This document shows, in pieces, positions 1 to 11,400 of a stretch of DNA of 64,000 nucleotides. The DNA comes from Mesodorylaimus sp. YZB2_4 (Eukaryota; Nematoda; Enoplea; Dorylaimida; Dorylaimidae): contig JASANH010000812.1 in NCBI GenBank assembly GCA_030248295.1, forward strand, positions 248,001 to 312,000. Direction: 5' to 3'. Numbering within the stretch: position 1 is the first letter of the stretch; each line of letters begins with the position of its first letter. Made by a program: the position numbers and the translations under genes. The notes beneath the pieces are model-generated. The model was not told where the DNA came from. It ran no database searches and was given only the letters and a program-made list of their open reading frames with translations.

Positions 1-3000
1 GTGGGCGAACTTTTGCTAAATCCACGCCAATTCTGCGGATTTATTTTGCAAAATTGTTCGGAAGCTTATAATCCTTTGAATAACACTTGGATCGTGCCAT
101 TGCCTGAGAGGAGACCCAATGCCAACAAAAAGGGTGGTCAAGAGGCCGTGATTCAAGTGAGAGCTTAAAAATGTGAATGAAAAGATGACGCGAAGGAAAT
201 AGCATTTAGGGAGCCCCAACACTGCGCGTGTTGCAACTGTCCGACATCCACTACGATCCGGACTACGCAGTTGGAAGCGAAGCTGATTGCAGTGATCCCC
301 TCTGCTGCCGTGATCGAGGCACTGGTAAGTACTGAGATCCTACTTCAGCGAGCTACCAAAAATTTTGTATGTTGAAGTCCAAACAATTTTGTACAGCACA
401 TCCGCGGACATCTAGCATGAATTTATAGGTTATCACTTCGGGGTAGCAGCAGGACGATTTATATCTGATTTTTCAGGTCCAATTAAGCGGCACGCTGGAA
501 AATGGGGATCATTGGGTCGATGCGACACGCCACTGAGGTTATTGGAAAATTTACTACAGCATCTGCGAGACAATGAGACGGTAAGGGTACTAGAACTGTA
601 CGACACTAGCGAAAACATTCGGCCCAACTGGAAATCCAACCTGCACCGGTTTACCGGAACTGAGCTTTAAATGTCTCACATAAGATTTGCCTTCCGCCAA
701 ATTAGTTGGATTTATAGCGCTCTCATAATCGCTCTTGACTGTTGCGCGGCTACTTTTTGGTTCCGATTTTTTGGTGCGCCAAGATGCCAAGACTGCACCA
801 GGCTTGGCGGGAGACTGATTGAATAATGATGGGGAATAAAAAGCCCAGAACTAAATTATACCATTTCTTTTTTTGCATTATGCTGAAATGTGTGTGAGTT
901 TTAGATTTCTATGCCCCCTAAAAAACTTACCTCTCGCCAACGTCATCTTTTCAGTTCGACTACATCATCTGGACTGGCGATATTCCCCCACACAATGTCT
1001 GGAATCAAACTAGGTCCGATCAGTTGGATATTTACAACACCCTCGTATCACTCTTATTAAAATATTTCCCAAACAAACTTGTCTTTGCTGCAGTTGGAAA
1101 TCATGAAAGTGCTCCTGCTGACAGGTACTGTATGCACGTTGATGATTTTAGTTTTCAAATTCCTGTTTTCGATTTCCGTGAAAATCTTTGGAAAACCTTC
1201 ACAACAATTGCTGTTTCAGTTTTCCACCACACTTTTTAACGCTACCCAGAAAATACTCCATTTCCTGGCTCTATGATGCTCTCGCTGTGCATTGGACAAA
1301 ATGGATTCCAGCATCGACTCGCTATGCGATCAGAAAGTAAACAGTATGAGAGAAAAGCGCGGACAACACGAAACAACCTTTTTTCAGCAAAGCCTCATAC
1401 ATGGTCATCCTTTACCCTGGCCTTCGACTAATTTCAATCAACACTAATTATTGCATGACTACGAATTTGTAAGTTAATGAGTTCGCACCCAGTTATCTAA
1501 GGTTTTTTAAAAATTTAGCTGGCTTTACCTCAACGACACTGACCCAGACTCAGATTTGACATGGCTTGTAAAACAACTGTACGAGGCCGAGAAAGCGGGC
1601 GATAAAGTGCACATTATTGGACACACGCCGAGTGGGGATCCTAATTGCTTGCCTCAATGGAGTGCAAACTATTACAGGATTGTGAACAGGTGAGAAAAAT
1701 ATGACTGAAAGTGTCAGGTTTTTCAAAATTACAATTTCAAAATGCATGAAATTTGAATTCCCGCTGAGATTGCTAAACAAGTGTATGACATATGCATATG
1801 GCCATGGCAATATATATTTAAGTGGCAGACACGGCAACGTCAAACAGGAAACAGGCAGTCTGGTGCACCTAATGGTCACAGACGGCTATCAGCAATTGGC
1901 GGGAATTCAAAATTAGCAAAGATTTTACGTTTTCTTTTGACATCGGACAAGGTGGATGCATGGTTTTATTCGTTCCCGTCTTAAAGAAATAAAGCAATTG
2001 ATTTGCGCTTTTCCTAAAATTCTAATCCCACACATTCTCACATTTCCAGGTTTAACGACACCATCGTCGCTCAGTTTTTCGGTCATACTCACGCTGATCA
2101 ATTCTCTATTTTCTTTGAAAATGGTGACCACACAAAGCAACCAACCAACATGTACTATGTGGCACCGAGTGTGACCACGTACGATGTTTACATGCCAGCA
2201 TACCGTGTTTACACAATTGACGGCAATCATAGCCAGACGACGTGGACAGTCCTCGATTATGAAACTTACTACGCCAACCTGACTGAAGCCAATGCTGATG
2301 ACAATGTGCAGTGGAAATTAGAGTACAGGGCAAAAGTAGGTTTCAAGCTACAGTACAATAGGTTTACTGAACAGAGTGTCGAAAAAGAACATTGATTTTA
2401 GGAATCTTATGGATTGAAAGATTTGTCGCCTGCGTCCTGGAGTCAACTGATCGATCGTCTGCTGACTAATCAGTCGCTGACAGACCTATTTCTGAGGTGA
2501 GTCTGAACGAAGCACACCTTGTACAAGGGCAGATTTCTTCTGGTGGTCGTATATTTAAACTGTATGGTTCCAGCCTACGGGTAAAATATAGATCCAGTAA
2601 AGAGCTCTCACTACAGCGAATTGCCTGATGAGGTGGCTTAGGCATAAAAACAAGCTTAGAAGTCCTCAAAACACGACTTCAATTATCAGGTAAAATATGG
2701 TTTCAGATATGTCATGAAAAAGGTTAGTTCCAGGATTCAATATAGCCACACTTGTCTTATTTCCAGGCACTTCTACAGATCAAACGATCCACCATGCGAT
2801 AGAAACTGCCAGCTTGATGTGCTCTGTCAGCTCCGTTCAGGACGCTCCCATGACTCAAATTTGTGTTCGGATTTTCCACCCGCGCCGCCAAAAAAACGTC
2901 AGCTGCGTCCTCTTATTCTGGACTGGGCCTCCTTGAACTCCACATCAAAAATACCATTCGTTCCAAAGGAATGCAAACCTAAGTGGCCGTGGCTTCGGCA

Positions 3001-3433
3001 GGTAAAAAGTCTGAGAGAACATGATATACTTTGCTAATGATATATAAGAAACTATAGTTTACCCACTCTACAAGGTTGTGCAACTACCAATCTAATGCTA
3101 GGAAAATGGGTACTTATTTTCGAATGAGAACATAAGGCTTATCATAGATACGCAAATTTTGCTCTCGACTTTACAAAACGTGTAAAATATAGTTTCAGAT
3201 AAACAGTTTACGCCTCATTGTTCTAGATGCGCCTCATTCTAAACAAAACAAAATTCTCTGTGAACGGGAACGCTAACTGCGATGCCATCAAAGCCGAATG
3301 CCACAATGATGAATGTGGACAAATTTGCGAAGGCATCGTGGCGGCTCACGAACGATTGGGCCAACCTGATCAACTTGACAAATGCCGCGAAGCAGTTTGC
3401 CATGTGTCCTCGGATTGCTGCTGTCCCCATTGA
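1..3433 (+). CDS. Acid sphingomyelinase-like phosphodiesterase, 5'-truncated
   Basis: Hydrolyses sphingomyelin to ceramide and phosphocholine; the family is secreted or lysosomal and uses two zinc ions. Model: 1-156, 210-324, 477-580, 955-1124, 1220-1336, 1388-1468, 1519-1689, 2050-2335, 2402-2496, 2767-3001, 3227-3433; all junctions are GT-AG and in phase, giving 578 residues. The start and most of the saposin-B part lie left of the window. Metallophosphatase motifs are intact: [32 protein letters not shown] and FFGHTHAD, so it is probably active. The last exon adds a Cys-rich tail (ending SSDCCCPH) that the downstream paralogue lacks; it begins with ATG but fits in phase. A possible AATAAA lies at 3551. 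Tandem with the gene at 5439. Confidence 0.9.
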
Positions 3434-3550
3434 TTGACCCATTCTCATTCTACCGTGCTTGTGGTCACGCGTCATGACGATCTGTTGGTACTGTAGTTAC
3501 TGAACGCTTGGTCCAACTTCTGTATTCACAGGTTCCTATGCTATGTATCA

Positions 3551-3556
3551 AATAAA
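3551..3556 (+). terminator. Polyadenylation signal of first sphingomyelinase
   Basis: AATAAA lies 118 bases after the stop codon at 3433, on the sense strand of that gene. No other candidate is nearer. The assignment rests on motif and position only. Confidence 0.55.
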
Positions 3557-5413
3557 GTACACTTGAACACTTGTCATTGTTGTATAGAAAAATTAGAGCT
3601 TTCACATTTCTGCTCTTTTCACTCTGTCATACTAGCTTTTTCAGCCCTGTAGGCATGTTTGACTGCCAAGACCGCACGCAAAAGGGGCTTGGTTGCAAGT
3701 GCAAGGATAGCTTGAGCTGAGAATTGCACGCACGCAATATACTTCAGCACACAGTGTCTGCGGCTCCATTTTCCTTCACTCTTCACAGCCTCACAAGCCA
3801 ATGCCGATGATATAAAAGTAAAGAATGCGTCTTCATCTTTTGAAAGAGTTAAAAAATGTTTTCCCTAAAGATAATTTTTGTATGCGCGCAGGCAAAAATC
3901 TCATCGTCAGAAAAGTGGTAAGTCGCTCTAGATAAAAAATTGCATGCCACACCCATCCAGGGACAAGACAGGTTATCGCTTTAGCTGCCCATCACTCTCT
4001 TGGTGAATATAGGAATCATTCCATCTTTGAATACACTGCAACCTGCTCGAATCACAGACTGGCCATATTACTGCAGGGATGAAGCTTTACACGACGCTAA
4101 ATACCCAGGGCAGCCAACCAGAGCATCTGATTCAGTCCATGGTTGAAACATCACCCAGCTGCAGAGGATCGATCGCCATTCAGGGCCTCTACAACAACTA
4201 GGAAACAAGACAACTGGTCTTGTGCCTTGTGCCTTATGCTGTGGCGTCATTTCATGTCATAATTTATCCAAAGCCAAGCACTGTGCAGCGGACTCGAGGG
4301 CTAAGGAACACATATTTAGCAATCATTGTTCACCCAGGCGGGAGTCGAACCCTCCCCTGTAAGTGCGCACCTAGCGCGAGAGACAGACGCCTCAACCGAT
4401 AGGCCATGATCCAAACACTTCATCTAGACCTCGATTGGAACGTGTTCTGCTTCTAGCAACCAGTACTGTACAATCAGGAAATCATGGCCCCATATTCTTA
4501 TTCCATGATAATCCATTGTAAATTTTGAGCCATATTTTTTGTTTGAATTTTTCTGTCGTGACAGTCAACGCTGACGATACCTACAGTAAGGATATGTGGT
4601 CCAGTGCAAACAATATGGATTACCCATAATGCAGGCGGCATGCACGGCTAATAAGGTCAGAATGTGGGGGCATTGTCAAATCGTTCCACGATTTCCAAGT
4701 AACTTGATAAACTACGCGACTATAATTTCCTTTATGATCGCCAATAGCAAATTTATGCTCTCGACATTCTCTCCGTTTTTTGTGTTTTTTCGCGGAGGGA
4801 AACGCGGAGACAGGCTAAGGTGCCAAGTGCTCTAGCGACACGCGCGGGAAATTTGAAAATTCAACAAAGCAAAAACCAAGTGAAACGGTCTATCATGCTG
4901 CAAATCCTATGCATTTTACCTCTCTAAATCATAAACCTGTTGATTACAAACAAAATGCTACCGTTTGAAAATCTTATCAGGAAAATCCAAAAATAGGGCA
5001 TTGGAACAGGAACACACCCATTCTGACGTAAATCAATATCAGCCCTATTTTCATTATCTTTTAGTTTTTGGCTGTATTTTAGTTTTTATCAAAGCCAGTC
5101 GTGTCAAGCGGCAGAGCTTTGTGAGTGGCGTGATGTTTTAGGTATGTTGTCACAACGCAGCACCGAAAACTGGAGAAGATGGCAGTGACAGGCTCGAGTT
5201 GGAGTTATCCAGTATATGAACTCGAGATGACTTGTCAAATTTGACGAGCGCATAAACAACTTTTATTGTTTGGCTGCATACTACTGTACTCGAGTTGCTG
5301 ATACGAAGAGACTAGGACGCCTATTGTTTATTGTCGGGTTTTAAAAACAGTACAAATCTTCATTGGTATGCACTTGGCAGTCGGAAGTGATGATGATAAG
5401 CGCGTGGTACTGT
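3557..5413. other. Intergenic spacer between the two sphingomyelinase genes
   Basis: Apart from the SINE copy at 4291-4412 I see no coding exon here. Short open frames on both strands lack splice support and family resemblance. The right end contains the promoter of the downstream gene. Confidence 0.5.
4291..4412 (-). mobile_element. tRNA-derived SINE, copy 1
   Basis: Read on the minus strand, a tRNA-like head carries an A-box-like stretch (TGGCCTATCGG) and a B box (GGTTCGACTCC). A tail follows with AATGATTGCTAA and CCCTCGAG. Copies at 11711-11827, 20067-20182 and 62118-62244 share head and tail. It does not look like a functional tRNA: there is no convincing cloverleaf, and the tail is conserved beyond the B box. 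Confidence 0.65.
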
Positions 5414-5419
5414 TATAAA
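5414..5419 (+). promoter_or_regulatory. TATA box of second sphingomyelinase
   Basis: TATAAA lies 25 bases before the first ATG (5439) and 58 before the second (5472). A GATGATAAG sequence just upstream resembles a GATA-factor site. With a usual TATA-to-start distance of about 30 bases, transcription would begin near 5445, favouring the second ATG. Confidence 0.5.
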
Positions 5420-5438
5420 TGAACTGATTCCAGTCCTG

Positions 5439-8400
5439 ATGTCAGTTTGCATTAGACACCCGAGTGCAATCATGGCTTTTCTAATTTCCTCCTTCCTGAT
5501 ACTGTCCGCAGTGGCTTTACCATCCTGCGTTGTACAAGCGCTTCCAACTACAAACATGGTCTCTGATGCGCGGTGGAAAATATCTGATTTGGGAAAAGAT
5601 CCATTCCGTTGCGCTCTGTGCTTGGAAACGATGAAAGAAGTTCTTAATTTGGCTGCAGCGAAAAAAACCACGCAATGTTTGGAAGCATTGATCGACGAAG
5701 GATGCAAGATCCTGCATATCGAAGATAGCACTGTGTGCAGAGGTGCTATCAGCGAGTACGGGGTATGTATATTCTGTTTCACCACTAGAGACCTAATGAT
5801 GTGACACCAGCATGATTCAGTAGGTCGAGGTGTTATGTGGTCGGAATGCACTTTGGCATGATTCAGTTAACTAAGGGCGAGGATAGCAAGGCTTTGTCTT
5901 ACTGTTGTAACCATCGCGTCTGGTAGGCCACGACGTGGGAGAGAGTAATCGATCTCCTCTGGCTGGGAGACGTCAGCCCGTCGGGTTGATGTTTCAGCCG
6001 TAGCTAGTCTCAGGACTTCACTGACTAATCCGGAGGTTCTCGATCTGCAGTGATAATAATCTACGTCCGTACCCTTTAATCAGTGCATTTTGCTTGCGCG
6101 CCTTGCCAGTCGAGAATCTACAACAGTCCCTTGCGACTTGCCTTCGTAAACGGTGGCCTCCTCTGTCCAAGTGTGTTCATGACCTGGGTTTTTCACTGTC
6201 TGACCTGACCCTGACCTTGACCGACCCTTCAAAAAAACTTTCTGACCTGACCTTGACCTTGACTGAACCAAAAAAAACCGTCTGACCTGACCATTGACTT
6301 GCGAGGAAATGTAAATTTTCTGGCTCTGCCTTTGACATTGATCGGACAAAAAGTTCTGCTTATAATCGGATGCAACAAAGCTTCTCTGTGTTTGCAATTT
6401 TACCAAGAAATTTCACTACAGCTGACAATTTCCTGGCATTACGTGAAATTAACGTGCAGCCCAAGGAACAGAATTTTTATCAAGCTCAAAAAGATATGCA
6501 GAGCTGCTTTCGGTAGCTTTTGGAAAAATAGAGAAGCTGACACCTATTTCGTTTAAATCTCATTCGTTATAACTTCGATTCTTGCCCAAACTGCCTCCGC
6601 ATGATCGATTTCTTTTCCTCGTAATCCGAGGCTGGTAATCCGAGCTGATCTCTACTAGGCTGGAAGTGGCTACGACTATGACTTGGTACAGTCAGAATAT
6701 ATCTTGCGCCAATGAGGCCAAGCTTGGATAAGAACGACTGGGAAGAGATAGGGATGGCTATGCCAAGGATGGATGGCATACGCAAGCAAGCACCGCGCTG
6801 GCACACAGTAGTTTATGCAACTAGGCTGGTAGAGCGCTGTGCGAGTAAGACAACTGCAATAGCACGAGACTCACAATCAGCAGGGGCCTGTTTCACAGTG
6901 CGATCCTAATTTCAGGACGGGTACGAATTCAGGGCACTGTTTAGGACAGCAACTTGGGACAACGCTGAGACACCATTTGAGGACGTGTCACAACAGCTGT
7001 ACCAGGAGTGCCTTATCCGTAGATTTAGGCACGTCCTAAGACAGGTCTCATCTTGTTCCACAATTAAAAAAAGGATGGCTTCAGACATTTCAGCAGACCA
7101 AAAAATTTAACGTCTGAAATAAGCTGCGGACCCATTATTTGTCGAAGTTTGCTGTGCGATTGTATCTGAATAATTTTACTACAGTATGTCACGAGGACGC
7201 CTTGGCTGAGGCAGGCTGGCTCGCATGATATGAGCTCCGTAAAAAAGTGGCTAATTGGGTTAATTTTATAAGCTTTAACATGGGTTTTATTATTTGGGAA
7301 TCCTCGTTTTATGCACAAAATCTGACCGTCCTGTTTGTGAACGACTCTGTGAACTACATCATTTGGATTTTCCAAGTCATTATTTTAAGTCCTACAAACA
7401 GAGTTTTGTGTTTTCTGCGACTCCTTTGCGGGATTCTGTACCACAGGATCATTCTTTGGCAGTAACTTGATCTCGTGTATGCCTTGATTAATTTTGTGGC
7501 CCCTTTCCCTGTCAATTGCATGTATTTGCTTGGGTAAGGAGTAAAGTGACGATGATGAAATTCTGTCGCCCCTTTCTGGCCTCAATGGATAAAAAAGACG
7601 ACAGAATTTTAGTTCAGCTGAAAAAGAATCCTTTTTTGCAGGTCGAGAGATGTAAGGCAAAGTGTTAGAATCTCAAGACGCCCAAAGATCGCCCTAAAAA
7701 TTGCTCTAGAAAGGTCACCTCAAAGGCGCAGAGCCATTGCCCTAGATCAAGGGCAATTTCTTTGCGCCTGAAAACCATGACAGCATGGCAGTGCTGCTAG
7801 GATATAAAAACACAAGACTTTGGACATGGTCGAGGTCCTCCTAAACTTAAGGCAGCTTGGTGTCCTTAGGTGGGACACTAAGCTGATTGTGAAATGACAA
7901 AGGACTGTCCTAGAATTTGGGACATGCCTTGGGATTCAGAACTGTGACATTGCTCCGAGATCCCCACGTAGGAAGGCGGGAGCTTGAAATATTTTCCACC
8001 ATTTCACCAAACTAACTTTCTTTCGCTGTCAGGATACTCTGTTTAGGTGCAAGAAATTCGGACCTGACCTTGACATGACCCTGACCTTGACCGGACTCCA
8101 AAACCTTTTCTGACCTTGGCCCTGACTTTGACCAAGGGTCGGTCAATCAGTGTTTTGATAGAATTCTGACCTTGAACTTGAGGTCATTTCTAACACTACT
8201 CTGTGCATTCCAGATCTACCTCTTATCGCGTGCCAGTGTTGGCAGGTTGACAGTGCTGTGTTGCAACTGACTGTGCCATGAACTTTCAGAACATCGTGGC
8301 CTACGTCGTAGAAAATCTTCTACTCGACCCCAAAAGAATATGTGGTCATTACTTCGATGGATGTGGAGGCCCACAACCGGACGTTGGACCTGACGGACCT

Positions 8401-11400
8401 TGGATAGTGCCTATGCTCAACACTACGAAACCGCCTCGCGTAAAGCCTATCTTGCCTGAAGTGAGTCAGTTTTTTCAAACATGAAGCTTTATCAGTTTAT
8501 TGATAGCTTTTTCTCAGCCTGGCAAGCCCACTTTGAGGGTGGTGCACTTGGCTGATCTTCATTTTGACAAGTATTACACCACGGGGGCGGAAGCCAATTG
8601 TAAGGAGCCCTTGTGTTGTCGGCCCTCAAATGATTCAAAAGGTGTGCATTAATAAGCTATCACTTGGCTGCAGGAAATGCGAATATATGCGTTCTAGTGA
8701 AACAGCCAGCTGGAAAGTGGGGCACCACAGGCAAGTGTGATATTCCACTGCGGACTTTAGAGAACCTATTTCAACATTTGGCATCCAGAGATGACGTAAG
8801 TGGCAATTACCACCTGATGCACCTCAGATTTTGATAAGATAGGCATCTTATCAAAGATCTTAGTAAGACGAAGCCCGTCCTGACAAGATTTCACTTAAAA
8901 GGTTAGAAACTGACACAATGGCACTACCTGATTAGTCCAAGGCTGAAACCTAATAATCCTGGTGATATGGGCAGCGCATTTTCTGGTTTTCGAGAGAGTA
9001 AAAGTGAGCAGAATTTAACAGTTTGCACCATGTTTCATTGCGCCAGAGAGTTTAAAACCTGGGCAAAATCTTCTGGGACACAGTGCAAACAGCACAAGGT
9101 TAGGGGGGTGGGGAGGGGGTCATGGCATCATACCGTAGTTTCTTGTGCTTCCCATTTTGGACTCTAGGAAGAGACTTTTTAGTATGATTATATCATTTGG
9201 ACTGGCGATGCTCCTCCGCACAATGTTTGGAACCAATCAAAATCAGACCAACTGGAAGTCTTGAACACGTTGAATGGACTGTTCACAAAATATTTTTCCA
9301 ATCGATTATTGATTTCTGCAGTTGGAAACCATGAAAGTGCACCTGCCAATATGTAAGTGGTGATAGATTTTTTGATATTGTGGAACGGAGGCAGTGCAAG
9401 TCTGTTTGCGATCCCACAAGCCAAGTATAGGACGAAGAAAATTTATCATTTTAGATTCGCACCTCACTCAGCAACAAATATTCCAAGCGAATACTCAACC
9501 GCCTGGCTTTTCAACACATTTGCCGACCAATGGACGGAATTCGGGATTGGTAGTGACCCTGAAACTTATCAATCCATTCAAAATCTGGCCTCCTATGTCA
9601 CCAAACCATACCCTGGTCTTCGAATTATCTCTCTGAACACAATGTACTGTCTGGAAGGCAATTTCTGGCTCTACCTCAACGAGTATGATCCCGATAATGT
9701 CTTACAATGGCTGATAAGACAACTGCAAGACGCCGAGGATGTTGGTGATAAGGTGCATATCATCGGCCACGTGCCACCCGGAGACACGTGCTTGAAGGAA
9801 TGGAGCGCCAATTTTTATGAGATCGTCAACAGGTTAGTATGGACTGGTGCACATGTATGGAGCCAGATGAAGGGTTGGTGCCCACGTGGTCTGGTTACAC
9901 CCAATATGGAAGGTAGCTAGAGTCACTCGCTATCTTTGCCAATGAAGCTGGAAGTATAGTTCGTTGCGATGCGTCAAATAAGCTTGCGATGCGACGTTTT
10001 AGGCATCTTTTTACATTGTCAGTTGACCCAACAATGACGCATCGCACGCTTATTTGACGCATCGCATCGAACTATACTTTGGGCTTAACGGTCCATTACA
10101 GGGTCCAGCAATCCGAACGAAGGGTGAGATTTGCCTTACTGCCTGGTGCATTGATATTTCAAAATCGACGAGAACCGTGTTAACTTGACCAATCCCGATT
10201 GGTTAATCAGTGCTGACTATAGTTGCATCAGCATTGTTGCATAGTCGCGAATTGTTTTGCTGGTGAGGAGTGAGGTGCAACAGGGTGTCACTTCCGGCAT
10301 GAAGCGGCCATACCCGTGGATTGTGTAGACTTGGGAAGAGCCATCTGGTGTTACCTGGAAAAACTTCGAAATGGCATACAGAGCATCATTATCCTACTGT
10401 ACCTTGAAAGTGCCGTCGCATATCCAAATGTTCGATTGATGCAGCGTCTCCAAATCCAAGTCGCTAGCGAAAATAAGCAGCAGCGGTTCGTCATGACTCA
10501 TAAAGGAGACACCTTTCGTTGAAGAAGCAACTTCCTTCCACCGCATATCTTCCCCGGTGTGTGACGCAGAGGTGCAGGAATTTGACGAGGATTGTCAACG
10601 GGAATGATGCCTCTTTCCGCGTGTCGGAACAAGCTTCTACGAGCTTTCTTGTATTGAGGGAATTCCGACTCGACTTCCTCATGAAGATCGTCGTTGTCCG
10701 CGAAGCGAACGTCGATCTCAGCTGCTGCTTCGACGTGGGCTTGCTTTGGCCGTATCGTACCCCTTCGGACGTCTGAAGTTTCTTAGCTTCAATGCCGGCA
10801 TTTGACTCTCCAACGCAACGAATGTGATGGCCAGCTTGTGGATTCGTGATAATTGTTTCGTTCTTTCCGACATGTTGGATGTGAAGCCGACAAACTGAAC
10901 CAGCGACTTGCAAAGCCTGATCTTCTTTCCGGAGACGCTTGCATGACATGCAAGACCAAACGCTTTTCATGATATCGCCAACTTCTTGGGGTTAATTTGT
11001 ACGACAAAATATGTACGACTGGCTCACGTCGCGATCAGATCTTACTGGAATCAGTTCAGTTTTCAAAAACTGCGTCATAAATTTCTCAGGAACTCCAAAG
11101 GCAGCCGCCATTTTACAATACAAGACAGACAATACAAGACACGCCAAGACAGCTTTACCCAGTGTTAAAGAGCGCGTTTATTGTAAGTGACCTCAAACTG
11201 AGGTAAACTAGCAAATTACGCGGCAATTTAAAATGAGATCCTTTTATTCTTTGCTTGCATGATGTTTTGTATCTTTTCCATTGCCTATGTCTAGCCATGG
11301 CATGTAGAAAGTATATGCGCGTGCACAAGTGGCGCGGTTGGCGTGCCAAGTGACTCGGGTCACGAGAACAATAGCGCGTGCCCAAGTGGCACTGTCCCTT

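Noticed and set aside
2714-3037. Plus-strand frame starting at 2714 as an independent start or exon
   Set aside because: Splicing 2496 to 2767 fits phase and matches the paralogue's exon boundary; the 5' part of the frame is intron.
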